From Sorex araneus (Eukaryota; Chordata; Mammalia; Eulipotyphla; Soricidae): 64,000 nt of DNA. The notes beneath the pieces were generated by a model. The model ran no database searches. It saw only the letters and a list, made by a program, of their open reading frames with translations, and was not told the origin of the DNA. Positions within the stretch are counted from its first letter, which is position 1. Every line of letters begins with the position of its first letter. The stretch lies in contig NC_073306.1 of NCBI RefSeq assembly GCF_027595985.1, forward strand, positions 80,390,599-80,454,598, read 5' to 3'. The position numbers and the translations under genes were made by a program. This document shows positions 23,990 to 35,245 of the stretch, in pieces.

Positions 23990-24425
23990 AGGAGACCCAT
24001 AAATAAATCTCTCAGAAGAGAGCAGAATGAGCGACATGCCACAGCGATACCTCCAGACCCCATGCCAGGCTGTCTTATCTGGGGCAAACCTCACCCACTC
24101 CAATAGAGCACCAGAGGCCGAAAACCTCCAGAACTCAATTGCTGCCATGCTCATGGCCAACTTCCACAGGCTTGATGAGCCTCATCCATGAGTGAATCTG
24201 CTGAAAAACCCAGGTATGCAGGAGTAGTGACCAAAATCTCTAGGCTTGCACAGAGTCAGGAGGAATGGGCGACCTCCCCCGATCTTCCTGTGCTTCTGGC
24301 AGTCTGGCAGTTACACCCATGAACTACCTCTGGCGTCATATAAACTCATGAATGGCCATGATCTAGAGTTTCAGAAACAAATCTCTCAGAAGAGAGCAAC
24401 ATGAGTAACATGCCACAGAGATGCC
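23990..24425. repeat. ~376-bp repeat, copy 2
   Basis: The segment aaatctctcagaagagagca at 24005 recurs at 24379, a 374-bp period, followed each time by gacatgccacag- or aacatgccacag-like sequence and cctc(c/t)(a/g)gacccc. The body aligns with 10521-10930 in the same orientation. It is more than one unit long, so it behaves like a clipped tandem array. Confidence 0.75.
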
Positions 24426-24705
24426 TCTGGACCCCTAAGTCACAACCGGCTTTTCAAAAAATTGCATTAACCTCATCTGCATCACAGAATTTAAAATTTT
24501 AGAATTCCTGGAGCATGTGGGCTGGAAATGTGGCTGTGTAACATCTCATACTTTATACCACCCACGTACCATGCCAAGGGCTTAATGGTTTGGGTTCTGG
24601 GTGAAATACAACAATCTTCATACTCTAAGGAAACCTTTCTAAAACATTTTTAGCAGATTATTCATAACAAGCAATACAAAATAAATTTTTAAGTCTTGCT
24701 TTGGG

Positions 24706-24830
24706 GGCAGGCTTTGGGGGTTGGGGTGGAAAAATTTGAAATGTGGTGATGGGAAAGTGTAATGGTAGTGAGACTGATGTTGGAATATTAAATTTAATTA
24801 AAAATTAAAATAAATTAAATTAAAAAATTG
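24706..24830 (+). mobile_element. L1 3' terminal fragment
   Basis: A G-rich 3'UTR piece (gggggttggggtgg), then gtgatgggaaagtgtaatgg and an AT-rich tail. It is more diverged than the copies at 4000-4140 and 22873. Confidence 0.5.
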
Positions 24831-25186
24831 AATGAACTCAGTTGGCAGTTGTATGCCAACCTCTCACCACTGACTACTGCATTATGATCTTTTTGTCTAA
24901 ACTTGCTGTCAGCTGACCCAGATAAAACTGACTGAGTTGTCAACTAGAAACTACCTGTGAGCCTTTTTCATGTTTGTATGACTCTGCTACTCCTTTAAAA
25001 ATGAACCAGAGGCTACAGATTTTACTAAACAGTGATTTTGTCATAGTATTATCTGTGATACTATATGTTTACAGCCCAATGACAATGTCTATACGCTAAT
25101 TTTTAGTTTCTAAATGAGTACAATTTTTCTGTTGGAATCCATCACAAATAGGGACTAAAAACTTTTTTACTTACCTACTTACAATT

Positions 25187-25622
25187 TTATTTCCATAATA
25201 ACATAATTTATAGAAAAAAGTACTTGATTTTTTTTTTTTGGTTTTTGGATCACACCCGGCGATGTACAGGGGTTACTCCTGGCTCATGCACTCAGGAATT
25301 ACTCCTGGCAGTGCTCGGGGGACCATATGGGATGCTGGGAATTGAACCTGGGTTGGCTGTGTGCAAGGCAAATGCCCTACCGGCTGTGCTATCACTCCAG
25401 CCCCAGAAAAGAACTTTAAAGTCTCTAGTTTTTGAGAGAGAAGGGGAGAACCACAGTCAGGCTCTAGCAATAACACTTGACTCCACTTTGCTTTAAAACT
25501 CAGCTTTAAAAAAAAATAAAGTACTTTTTTCTATAAATTATGTTATTATGGAAATAATTCTACTAGCAATAGAATTCTACTAGCAATAACACTTGACTCC
25601 ACTTTGCTTTAAAACTCAGCTT
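25187..25622. repeat. Local inverted and direct duplications
   Basis: A 39-bp segment at 25187-25225 recurs as its exact reverse complement at 25519-25557. A 43-bp segment at 25464-25506 recurs exactly in direct orientation at 25580-25622. A 14-bp word ttctactagcaata is also doubled (25558-25571 and 25575-25588). A type A SINE lies between the inverted arms. Confidence 0.95.
25229..25405 (-). repeat. SINE type A
   Basis: tttttggatcacacccggcg to gtgctatcactccagcccc, close to consensus. It is the spacer of the inverted repeat 25187-25557. Confidence 0.93.
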
Positions 25623-25629
25623 CCTTAAA

Positions 25630-26705
25630 CTTCCTCAAAGAAGAAACTCCCTCAAAGAAAAAATTCAAATAACCAAAAGGCACATGAAAAAATGCTCTAC
25701 ATCACTAATCATAAAGTAGATGCAAATCAAAATAACAATGAGATATCATTTCACACCAAAGAGACTGGTACACATCTAAATGAACAAGAATAACCAGTGT
25801 TGTCATGGAAGCTAGAAGAAAGGGACCCTCATTCATAACTGGTGGGAAATGCCAATTGGTCCAGCCTTTTTGGAAAACAATATGGACATTCCTCATAAAA
25901 CTAGAAATTGAGCTCCCATTTGATCCAGCAATACCACTTCTTGGAATATACTCTGAGGTCCAAAAACGCGCAGCAGAAACACTATCTGCACTTCTATGTT
26001 CATTGCAGCACTATTCACAATAGCCAGAATCTGGCAACAACCCGAGTGTCCAAGAACAGATGAATGGATAAAGAAACTATGGTATATCTACACATTGGAA
26101 TACTACACAGCTATTAGGGAAAATGAGGTCATGAGATTTGCCTATAGATGGATGGATTTAGAGAATGTCATGCTGAATGAAGTGAGTCAGAAGGAGAAGG
26201 ACAGATATAGAATGAATGCATTTATTTGTGGGATATAAAAATAAAACAGTGTGAAACTAATATTCAATGCCAAGGAAAATGGGCCAGGAGGACTGGTTGA
26301 TGGTTGGGAATTACCACAAAGGTGTGGGGGAATGGAGGATAGTTAAGGTAGAGGACAGTTCATTATGACATTATTAGTTGAAAATGATCACTCCAGACAA
26401 GAACTGAGTGTTGAAAGTAGGCAAAGGGATATACATGATAATTTTCAGTGTCTGTATTTCAAACCATAATACCTAAAATGAGAGAGAGAAAGAGGAGAGT
26501 GAGAGAAGAGAAATGCCTGCCATAGAGGCAGGTGGGGGTTGGGGGTGACTTGAAGGGGTGGGAGGGAAACTTGGGACGCTGGTGCTGTGAAATTACACTA
26601 GTGGAGGGATGGGTGTTCGTACATTGTATGACTGAAACACAATCATGAACAGCTTTGTAATGCCCTACTTATGGTGAATCAACAAAAAAAATTAAAAATT
26701 AAAAA
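25630..26705 (+). mobile_element. L1 3' end fragment (plus orientation)
   Basis: It begins within the region encoding KNSNNQKAHEKMLYITN-like sequence and reads on to PFDPAIPLLGIYSEVQKRAA. The ORF2 C-terminal end follows (ECPRTDEWIKKLWYIYTLEY to EVSQKEKDRYRMNAFICGI), then about 470 bp of 3'UTR and an A-rich tail at 26684-26710. Frameshifts separate the pieces. No clear target duplication was found; its left edge abuts the rearranged block at 25187-25622. Confidence 0.85.
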
Positions 26706-27069
26706 AAAACCCTCAACTTTTCTATCAGGTTTGTGAGCATGGCTGAGAACAAGAATCTAGGATTATCAGAAATTCAGTGGGGTGAGGGGTTTCCAAGAGT
26801 GGCTGTCATTTGGGCCTTCTGGGTTCAGCCTGATTTCTGGACCTGACTGGGCCCAGGATGAACTGAGAGGGTTGGAAGGTGACCAAGATCAAGACCAAGA
26901 CCAAGACCAGGGCAGTCACAGTTTAGTGCGGTGAATAAGTGTGTGTGGGTGCTCGGCCTTACAAAAATCCCCAAGACTACAAAGGCACCTGCGGCACTTT
27001 GGTAATTCCCAATGTATAGTATTAAGATGCCAACAGCTCTTGAACTACATAATCATGTGAGCCATCAAG

Positions 27070-27313
27070 GGGACTGGAGAGATAGTACAGTGAGTAATGG
27101 GCTAATCTAGCATGTGGCCCACCAGAGTACCATCTCCGGCACCCCATATGATCCCTGGAACCCTGCCAGGAGTGATTCCTGATCACAGAGCCTTACACAT
27201 AGACCATCCCCCATGTCCCACATGGTTCCCTGTGCAGTTCCAGGAGTGATACCTAAGCACAGCACTGAGAATAAGCCCTGAACACCACAGGGTGAAGCCC
27301 CAAAACAAACAGC
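27070..27313 (+). repeat. SINE type A with internal duplication
   Basis: Head ggggactggagagatagtac. The body segment catatgatccctgg...gccaggagtgattcctga is repeated once in diverged form (catggttccctgtgc...ccaggagtgatacctaa). Confidence 0.75.
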
Positions 27314-27900
27314 AAAAAGAAAAACGGGTGTTTTGTTTCATCAATGTTGTTTTCAATTTATGAAAATCTGTTCCAAAAATTTTAGTAACTTCATAGAAAG
27401 AGAAGAGAATTATTCACTTAGTAAAGAGTTTGTGGCATGGGTTTGAAAAAGTGGAGATATTCTGGCTTGAGCTACCAATGAAGGACTCTTGTGGACGGTG
27501 AGCAGTAGTTGGCTGATGTGGTCATAAAATCTTGGCTTCCCTTTTTACTTGCTTCCCATTTATATATCTATTGTGAAGTCTTTAGCTTTGGGAGGACAGT
27601 TTATGTTCTTCATTTGCCTGTATCAACTTTCTTTAACAAAACCCAAAGCACAAAATAGCTTTCTCAGATGTTGAACTTCACCAACCTTTCAACTGCACAT
27701 ATAAACATAGTTTAAATTTAAACATGTCTTTTCTAACACTATTAAAAATATTTTTTTGTAAAACTCAATTTACACCAAATATAACATGTAAAAATAACTG
27801 GATGGACTTTGTCTTTCATATACTATTTCACACATGCATTAATGACTGCTGTGTGGGTAGGTACACACAGGTGCACCAATCAGTAGACATATAAGATTAC

Positions 27901-28008
27901 CTGTGTGTGAGTAGATGTACCACAAGGCCCCTGTAAGGAGGGCTCCAATCACAAATGCTGCAAATGCAATACCCATCACGGTCAGGGTGTCCAGGCCATG
28001 GAAAATTG
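27901..28008 (-). CDS. TGFBR3: TGFBR3 coding exon, transmembrane segment
   Basis: This 108-nt exon completes a Pro codon and then encodes [20 protein letters not shown] and [15 protein letters not shown] plus the first base of Gly. The hydrophobic run [23 protein letters not shown] is the single membrane span and appears identical to human as I remember it. The acceptor has a good pyrimidine tract (ttctttgtttcccctccttctag). The donor is ACAG before gtaatc. The exon leaves in phase 1. Confidence 0.97.
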
Positions 28009-28148
28009 CTAGAAGGAGGGGAAACAAAGAATACACCGTAAGTTACTCTGCATCTTATATTGCAAGTTTATATTTACTTTATAATCCTGCCAGAAAGTAT
28101 AAGCAATGACTGGTTAAATCTGAAGGTGAAATAAAAATTCTAGGCCAT

Positions 28149-28312
28149 AAATCTCAAAGGATTGGACCACACGCTAGGCATGCAGGAGCCCTGAAGCTGA
28201 TCTCTGGCACTACATGGTCCCTTAAGTTCTACCAGGAGTGACCTCCAAGTGCTGTGCTGGGAATAGCCCTTGAGGACCACAGGTTCTGGTCGAAAATCAA
28301 AAATAAAATTGA
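28149..28312 (+). repeat. SINE type A, diverged
   Basis: tctctggcactacatggtcc, accaggagtgacctccaagt and an AAATAAAATTG tail. Confidence 0.7.
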
Positions 28313-28916
28313 AAAAGAGCAAGAAACCAAGATTCCAACAAAATACACTGTATTTATAACATACTATTTTGTTTTTCTGAAAAGATAAAGGAGATGATAA
28401 AGTTTCAAGACTTCTTCAGTTTACAATTCATCTTGAGCAACAAACTTAATTCAAAAGCTTAAGATGCTTTGGAAAGTAAGGTAAATTTCCAACATCACAT
28501 CTGATACATTGTTATTTATCAACAATAACTATCAACAATAACACTTTACACAAAACCCACATCTGAATCCTTTATAAAAATATTTTTTGTAAAGTATGAG
28601 GAAAGGAAATGAGAATAAAAAACATAAAATAAGGATAAACTTTTCCTGTGCATTAGAATACTTTACTGATTTCATATTAAATCCCCGATCTTAACAGTTA
28701 TGTATTGTGTCAGTGAAAACAATCCACTTTTTTAACTTTGATCTATGAGGTGAAAGGAACTTCTCAGAGGGGTGGGGAGTGATGTCAATTTCATGGTCGG
28801 CAAAACATATAAATAGAACCAATTGTTTCTCCATTTGGCAAATATTTTTATATCTGAGATTAATTCCAGCCACAGAAATAAAATATTTGCTTTTGTTTAA
28901 GAAAACTACTTTCTTG

Positions 28917-28988
28917 GGCCCAGAGAGATAATATAGTGGGGAGCCTGCCTTGCACATGGCTTACCTGGGCTCCATCCCATCATTCTGT
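28917..28988 (+). repeat. SINE head, 3'-truncated
   Basis: ggcccagagagataatatag and cctgccttgcacatggctta; the body is missing. Confidence 0.7.
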
Positions 28989-29282
28989 AGCAAATGGCAC
29001 CTCTCTTTCTTACAAGCCGCCCACTCCCCAATCCCATATATACCATCCCTCGGTCTACAGATTTTCTTGAATGTCTGCAACTAATATCTTTAGTAAAATT
29101 CTCTGTGCAGGCAAACATAATTGATGAACATAAAGCAAACAACTTCTACAGCTGTGTCTTAATGCTACTGTCAGATCACAACAGGTAATGAATTTGTATC
29201 TCTAAAAAGAGTAAGTTACTACCTTAACATTATGACCATACGCACCAATGAATCACCAAATTTAATATTTTATTTATTGTTT

Positions 29283-29440
29283 GTTTGGGGGCCATATTGG
29301 TGGTGCTCTGGGCTTATGATTGGCTATTGAGCTTAAGGATCACTGTTGGTGCTGCTTAAGGAACCATGTAATGCAAGGGATGGAACCACAGTTAGTCACA
29401 TGCAAAAGTGCCTTAACTCCTGTACTATCTCTCCAGCCCC
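29283..29440 (-). repeat. SINE type A, first of three in a row
   Basis: Diverged copy ending ctatctctccagcccc. The oldest-looking of the three. Confidence 0.85.
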
Positions 29441-29443
29441 AAA

Positions 29444-29512
29444 CAAATTCATATTTGTTTGCATATATATATATTTGCATATATATTTGCATATATATAT
29501 ATATTTATAGCT
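29444..29512. repeat. Target word plus ATATTTGC tail repeat
   Basis: After caaattcatat (29444-29454) comes an imperfect ATATATTTGC repeat, probably the expanded tail of the minus-strand SINE that follows. Confidence 0.6.
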
Positions 29513-29674
29513 CTTTGGGTCACACCTGGCGATTCTCAAGGGTTACTCCTGATTCTGCACTCAGGAATTACCCCTGGCGGTGCTCAGGGGACCATATGGG
29601 ATGCTGGGAATCAAACTCGGGTCTGCCGTGTGCAAGGTAAATGCCCTACCCGCTGTGCTGTTGTTCCAGCCCCC
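29513..29674 (-). repeat. SINE type A, second of three
   Basis: tttgggtcacacctggcgat to ttgttccagcccc. Flanked by caaattcatat at 29444 and 29675. Confidence 0.93.
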
Positions 29675-29685
29675 CAAATTCATAT

Positions 29686-29861
29686 ATATATTTTTTGCTT
29701 TTTGGATCACACCTGGCGATGCACAGGGGTTACTTCTAGCTCTGCACTCAAGAACCACTCCTGGCGGTGCTCATGGGACCATATGGGATGCTGGGAATCA
29801 AACCCGGGTTGGCCGTGTGCAAGGCAAATGCCCCACCCGCTGTACTATCGCTCCAGCCCCA
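29686..29861 (-). repeat. SINE type A, third of three
   Basis: ttttttgctttttggatcac to actatcgctccagcccc. Flanked by caaattcatat at 29675-29685 and 29862-29872. Confidence 0.95.
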
Positions 29862-30065
29862 CAAATTCATATTTTTAAAGGAAGAAAAGAAGGTTAAAAA
29901 AAAGAATAAAAGAGCAAAGAATAAAAAAGAGAGGAAAAATATAGTATGAGAAAAGAACAGAAGTCTCCTTATCAAAACTCAACAATCTGGCAAACATTCT
30001 ATAACCAACTCATTCCTAGTAAAGCCCAGGAGGCTTTATTTCAAAATAATTGCACAAAGACTTAC

Positions 30066-30107
30066 GTGGAGGATCTGGATTCTGTTTCTCGAAGCTTGGA
30101 TTTTTAT
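30066..30107 (-). CDS. TGFBR3: TGFBR3 42-nt microexon, juxtamembrane linker
   Basis: This exon lies almost 10 kb downstream of the previous one and was found by looking for the missing linker before the IFHG segment. The minus strand reads tttgtttcag, then 42 nt, then gtaagtctt. It enters and leaves in phase 1 and supplies D-KNPSFEKQNPDPP-P between ...DRIK and IFHGLDTL. I recall human KGPSMKEPNPISPP at the same place, so the pattern of Lys, Pro-Ser, Lys/Glu, Asn-Pro and Pro-Pro is shared although the residues diverge. The linker sits between the ZP domain and the membrane, where betaglycan ectodomain shedding occurs. Confidence 0.9.
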
Positions 30108-30689
30108 CTGAAACAAAAACATAAAATCACATGCATTTCACAAAGAAACCAAGATTTAATCAAAGGCTCATCACAATCTCTATTGTATGTTAATAAATAC
30201 TACATGAAAGTTCTGTTCAATGATCTTTTTTAGTGATCAAAGTTATAACATTGATTATTCAGAAATTTTAAGCATGTACATTGTTAACCAATTGTACAAA
30301 TGCCAACTTGCAGAAACCCTGACGGTAAACGGCCACCTTATGGAACCAGATCCTAATCATTTATGTATGCATGAATATGCTATTACGTTTATTTACAAAA
30401 GGATTAATATCTTTACCATGTTTTCCAATGCACTTATATCATTGTTCTTTAAATTTCACGTACACAGTTTGGTAAAACTAAAGTTATACTATCCTTCATG
30501 TTTTGTCCTAGACTGTGGCTCCTCTTAATCACTCACATGCTACATTACAGAGACTTTCTGCTTTTATTGTCATTGCTGCCCCTACCCCAAATATTTCCTC
30601 TGTCACATATGCTCCCAGAGTAAATGTTCTAGAATCCATTCATGGTTATGGTATTTAAATGGTATTTATGGTATTTACTTAAATTCTTA

Positions 30690-30943
30690 GACTGGAGAGA
30701 TAGCACAACAGGTAGGGCATTTGCCTTGCACTCGGCCAACCTGGGCTCGATTCCTCCATCCCTCTCGGAGAGTCCAGCAAGCTACTGAGAGTATCCTGCC
30801 CACACGGCAGAGCCTGGCAAGCTCCCCGTGGCATATTCAATATGCCAAAAACAGTAACAAGTCTCACAATGGAGATGTTACTGGGGCCCACTCAAGCAAA
30901 TTGATGAACAACAGGATGACAGTGCTACAGTGCTATAATGCTA
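30690..30943 (+). repeat. SINE type B
   Basis: Complete: head gactggagagatagcacaac, ccctctcggagagtccagca, aaaacagtaacaagtct, tail cagtgctacagtgctata. Confidence 0.93.
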
Positions 30944-31572
30944 CTTAAACTTCTTGATATCTGTCCTTCAGTGTGTGTGTTGGCGGGCGGGGGGGGATAC
31001 CCACATTCTTTTGCAAGATGCACAAAGTTTTGCCTCCTTCCTCTACCCACTCATCCCAGCTCTTTTTCTAAATGAAATCCTTATCTCATTGGTTTGGCTC
31101 ATGCTGGGCTCCTTAGTTACTGACATTCTCCAAATGCTCCACACTGCTCCCAGTTGAAATCCCTCCTCCCTGAAGCCATTCTGTTGGCATCTTCACTAAC
31201 GCTCCTTCCTGTTGCCCCATCTTAACCTTTAGCAGGCTGCACTCTCCTGCTGCAACCCATTCTGATGGTTGAAAAGGGATACCTTTTCAGTTGCATATAT
31301 GTCACATCTCACTGTCATTCTCTTCTTTTGCCCAGTGCGTAGAGTCTAGTTCTTATTCATCTGTGCATCCTTGGGACTCAGTCTGGCAAGAAGAGGCCCA
31401 CCGGATAGATTTTGTGAAGGATTATTTGATGTACTGTGATGGACTTTTTGAAAATGGAGGGAATGGAGGGAAACTTGGAATAAGAATATGCGAACATATG
31501 TGTCGCTATCACGCTTTCGGGTTCATAAAGCGCTATGTGGAGGTTCAAAGAAGTCTGTGGGAAGGTGAAAAA

Positions 31573-31690
31573 GAATTCTTATCACTATTTTACAAATGAG
31601 TATCTTGAGACTCTGATATGTGATTAAACCCCTGGACACAGATGGAAACTATCAGGGTAGGAATTGAAGCAGAATTTCAGATTCCACCAA
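31573..31690 (-). repeat. MIR-like fragment
   Basis: Reversed MIR pattern: attttacaaatgagtatctt, tgagactctg and aggaattgaagcagaattt. Confidence 0.5.
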
Positions 31691-31964
31691 CTAGGTTAAG
31701 TGATGAGTGTTACTCTGTCTTTAGCTAGGGAAGCATTAGGGAGTTACTTGTGTACAGCTACTCATTATCCACAACAGTGAGAACAGCACAGATGAGGGGG
31801 GAAACGCCCCATGACTCTTTATTTATGTTTTTGGTATGGTCTATGACCTAAGTGTAAATTACAAACTTTTCAAGAATAAAAAAGGTCAAAATACTTTTTT
31901 GAAATGTAAAGAGTCTATGAAATTCAAAGTCACCTATTGAAAAATAAGTTTTGTTTGTTTATTC

Positions 31965-32102
31965 TTGGTGTCTTGGGGGTCATATTGGTACTTGGGGCTT
32001 ACTTCTGGCTCTGTTCTTAGGAATCACTCCTGGCAGGGCTCAGGAGCCCACATATGGTGCTAGGAATTGAACAAAGTCAGCCACATGTGAGGCAAATGTC
32101 CA
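31965..32102 (-). repeat. SINE type A, partial
   Basis: gggggtcatattggtacttg, ggaatcactcctggcagggc and gaggcaaatgtcc. Confidence 0.8.
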
Positions 32103-32744
32103 GGGTGGGCTTCATGAGGCACCAGGAAGGGTGAGTAGTTGAGGCCTGGACTCCATAAGCAACAAGTCAACAACATTCACTACTCAGCCTTTCACTGAAA
32201 AGAAGTGCTGAATCCCAGCACAGCCCTTGAGAATGCACAGGAGGTAAGCCTCTCTTGTCAACTTCATTTTCACTTGGTAAAGTACCTTTATCTAACCTGT
32301 GTTGCAATCCATAGAAAAGAAAGAGAAATGGTGGTGAAAAAACATCCCAAACAAGGAGCATTTGAGTTACATGTTTATAAAAAGAAAAGGCTACCTGGGT
32401 TTTCAGATGACCATCTTGGCCAGGTGGTTGTACATGCTAAGAACATGTGGGAGCATGGTAGAGCTTGGGGAAGGCACACAAGCAGATAAATCAAAGCAAC
32501 TCCAACTAAAGAGTGTCCCCTGGGTTTATGAACAGGGTGGCCTTGGCAGGAGGACAGATGCGAAAGTTATACTTAAATAAAATTACTAAGGAAATGAAAA
32601 TAATTGTGTGTTTTTCAGAAAATCTAATTCCGAATGCAGAATACACACCACCAATAAAATCCACACAAGAGACTGTTTCCTGGGAGTTGCATCCTATTAG
32701 CCTTATTGGCAGCCATGAAATAACAATAGAGATGCCTTAAATGT

Positions 32745-32862
32745 GTATATGCGTATAGTGTTTTACAACTGCAAAAAGCCTTCTCACTTTCAACTTCCAA
32801 TAATCCTATGAAATAGGGGTCTCCTGATAAGAAGAAGCAGTTTGAAATATTGTCCAAAGGCA
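32745..32862 (-). repeat. MIR-like fragment
   Basis: agtgttttacaactgcaaaa, aatcctatgaaataggggtc and gataagaagaagcagtttga in reversed MIR order. Confidence 0.5.
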
Positions 32863-33748
32863 TTTATGGGTCTTGATAGTGTGCTGCATTCAAGAATCTT
32901 CTGGGAAGATTTCCACCCTATCAACCACCCATGGCTAAACTCTCCAGGAGGTTTTAAAAAATGACTCTCCCCTGAGGAGGCCTCACATGTGAGAATTTGG
33001 AACTTATAGCAACCCTATGTGATGGATGGTACTGTTTATAAATTCTGCATGGACTTATGTTATGATCTAATCCTCTTCCCCTATCCCGGGAAGAGGCCCT
33101 CGCAGAGCTAAACAGAACCAGTTGTTGCTTATTCCCCTGGGCTGAAGTGCCTCCCTGATTTCTATGCATAAACAATAATAAGCGCAAGCTGCAGGACTGA
33201 GGTTAAAGGATTTTATCCTCCAACTTCTTGGTTCCCAAATCCCCAATAACCTCTGTGTATAACTAAAATAGTTTGATCTCCACTGGAACCCTATAATCGA
33301 GTTGGCGCATAAAAAGGAAGAGTGGACAGAATGTTATTTCCTTTTGGTTTAAGGGGAAGACTGTAAGAAAGGAATCTGAGCTATGGCTAAAAAGAGAATC
33401 TGAACAATAAAGATTCATTGCAGGAAGGAACAAACTGTAATCAGCATTCTGAATTAAATATTTTCATATACTCTGAGCAATTTTTGGTCTCCCTCTAGAA
33501 CCAAAATTTCCCTCCTCAGATGGTGAGGCATGGTTTACATAACTGGGAGAGTTCTGGGGTTATGCATGAGTAACTGACCACAGCTCCTTGCTTCCAGCTT
33601 TCATTTCAGTCCTTCACAAGGTAGGACTCAGCAGACCCCCAAGGCAGCACTGGTCTAGCTGATACCTATGCCGACATAGAGGGAAGGATAAGATGAAGGA
33701 GTTGTAAACTGAGGAGGACTCTGAGAAGTCCCTATCAAGAATACTCTG

Positions 33749-33897
33749 GGGGACCAGAAAGAAAGCTCAATAGGCTGAGAACATGCTGTGCCCTTGAGAG
33801 GCCTGGTTGGATCACCCAGGACTGCCATGAGCAATTCTTAAACGCAGAGTCAGAAGTAGGCCCTAAGAACCAGCAGGTATGGCCCCCAAACAAATTT
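33749..33897 (+). repeat. SINE type A, diverged
   Basis: gggggaccagaaagaaagct, gactgccatgagcaattctt and atggcccccaaacaaa. Confidence 0.75.
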
Positions 33898-34101
33898 TTT
33901 AAAAGTTGAGAGTTTTAAACTTACTCACTATAAATTTTTCGTTATGTCCTTTCAATACTTATAGATTTAATTGCTATTGTCCGGAGAGTTCTCTTCATCC
34001 TTCAACAATGTCAAAGGATAATCTGGGGGTGATTTTTGTCCTCTCCCACTCCTTAGACATTTAGTTTTGGAGAGAGTTTGAGTTGTCACAACAAAAACAG
34101 G

Positions 34102-34103
<2 letters not shown>

Positions 34104-34140
<37 letters not shown>

Positions 34141-34146
34141 TGTGTA
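34104..34146 (+). repeat. (GT)n microsatellite
   Basis: About 20 GT units with one TA interruption. Confidence 0.97.
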
Positions 34147-34277
34147 TAGATGGGGGAGATGGCATGTAGCTTACCATCCTCCAATTATACAGATAGCCTT
34201 CTATAACTAAGCGCTATCTTGTCCAAAATGTTAGCTGTGTCAAGGGTATGGGACTCTGTATTGGACTTTAAAGGCTT

Positions 34278-34447
34278 CAGAGGCAGACCAATGGGCTAAG
34301 GAGCTTGCTCAGAGACTAGAGAACATTCTGTGTGTGCGGAGGCCTTTCAATCACTGGCAACATCAGTCCCTTGAGCACTGTTGGGAGTGATTCGCAAGCA
34401 CCCAGCCAAGTGCAGCCTCTGAGCCTCTTGGGGTGTGACCTCCAAAC
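34278..34447 (+). repeat. SINE type A, diverged
   Basis: cccttgagcactgttgggag, tgattcgcaagcac and ggggtgtgacctccaaac. Confidence 0.65.
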
Positions 34448-35177
34448 AAAAATGACAGGACAATCAGTAGCATATATAGGAGGTATATGTTTGATTAACT
34501 CAATACAATTTTTTACAGATTAAATGCCCATGAACATCACATGTATCTTATTACTGTGAGTTTCTCCATTGACCCAATATTCATTAGGCTTTCAAAGTGG
34601 CTTTCCTAATTCATCTGCTCCTCAGTTTTCCACTGGAGATCTCTGATGGATCTTGGCTTTGAGATGTACACTGGACTGTCTATGGGTGACATGAAATATC
34701 TGAGTTTCCTTCAAAGCTATCCAGTGGAAGACGGAAGTGATGGCAAAAGTGGCCATAAGCTGGTCATTGTTGAAACCAGGTGGAGGGGTCCTGGGAGTTT
34801 ATTCTACTGTTTGCGCTACATTTTTAGTATATTTTTAAATTTTCAAAGAAAAAATGTTTTTAAGTATGAAGGAACTGAATTTTAAAAAGATCCCCATGCT
34901 CCCCTCTTTCTTCATGTAAGAGCTGAAATGAAGCGTCTTGACCTCCCAATTAAGCATTTCTTCCATCTTTCCACTCAGCTGCCCCATCTCTACCTCAGCC
35001 AGAGGACAAAATCTGGCTGGTATTTTGAAAGTGTTTTTGTTCTGGAAAAATTAAATGTGTTCCAAAACCTAACACCTCTCTTGCATTAACTTCCAACCAA
35101 CATTCACAACTTTCCTTTCCACTTCCCTCTCTTCCCCTTAAAAAACCTTGTTTGGCTGAGAAGTTAAGAGGAAAGAA

Positions 35178-35245
35178 AGGAAATGAACATTTACAGAACT
35201 GTTGCGATATGCCAGGTGCTTTTCTGAGCACATATGTACTTTTTT
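35178..35245 (-). repeat. MIR-like fragment
   Basis: gaacatttacagaactgttg and gatatgccaggtgcttttct resemble the reversed MIR 3' end. Confidence 0.5.

Larger units (their letters stand above)
15713..27900 (-). other. TGFBR3: TGFBR3 last intron (12.2 kb)
   Basis: It separates the transmembrane exon from the tail exon. It holds type A SINEs in both orientations, L1 3' ends, the second ~376-bp repeat copy, an AT-rich palindromic tract at 22033-22208 and the rearranged block at 25187-25622. I see nothing specific in 16280-17555, 17740-18515, 19315-21230, 21500-22030, 23225-23985, 24440-24700 and 27315-27900. Reading frames in this region are short and repeat-derived or random. Confidence 0.9.
28009..30065 (-). 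other. TGFBR3: TGFBR3 intron between microexon and transmembrane exon (2.1 kb)
   Basis: It contains one plus-strand SINE, one truncated plus-strand SINE and a row of three minus-strand SINEs with an expanded AT-rich tail. Positions 28320-28910 and 28990-29280 show nothing I recognise. Confidence 0.88.

Noticed and set aside
27839..28036. Independent small membrane protein of 65 residues
   Set aside because: It is the TGFBR3 transmembrane exon with intron sequence on both sides.
29459..29949. Open frames with HTWRCTGV or MLGIEPGLAVCKANA-like peptides
   Set aside because: The same peptides recur at many loci because they are translations of the type A SINE.
31291..31599. A 102-codon open frame that might be a small gene or processed pseudogene
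   Set aside because: No recognisable family, no splice or poly(A) features, and its end overlaps a MIR-like fragment.
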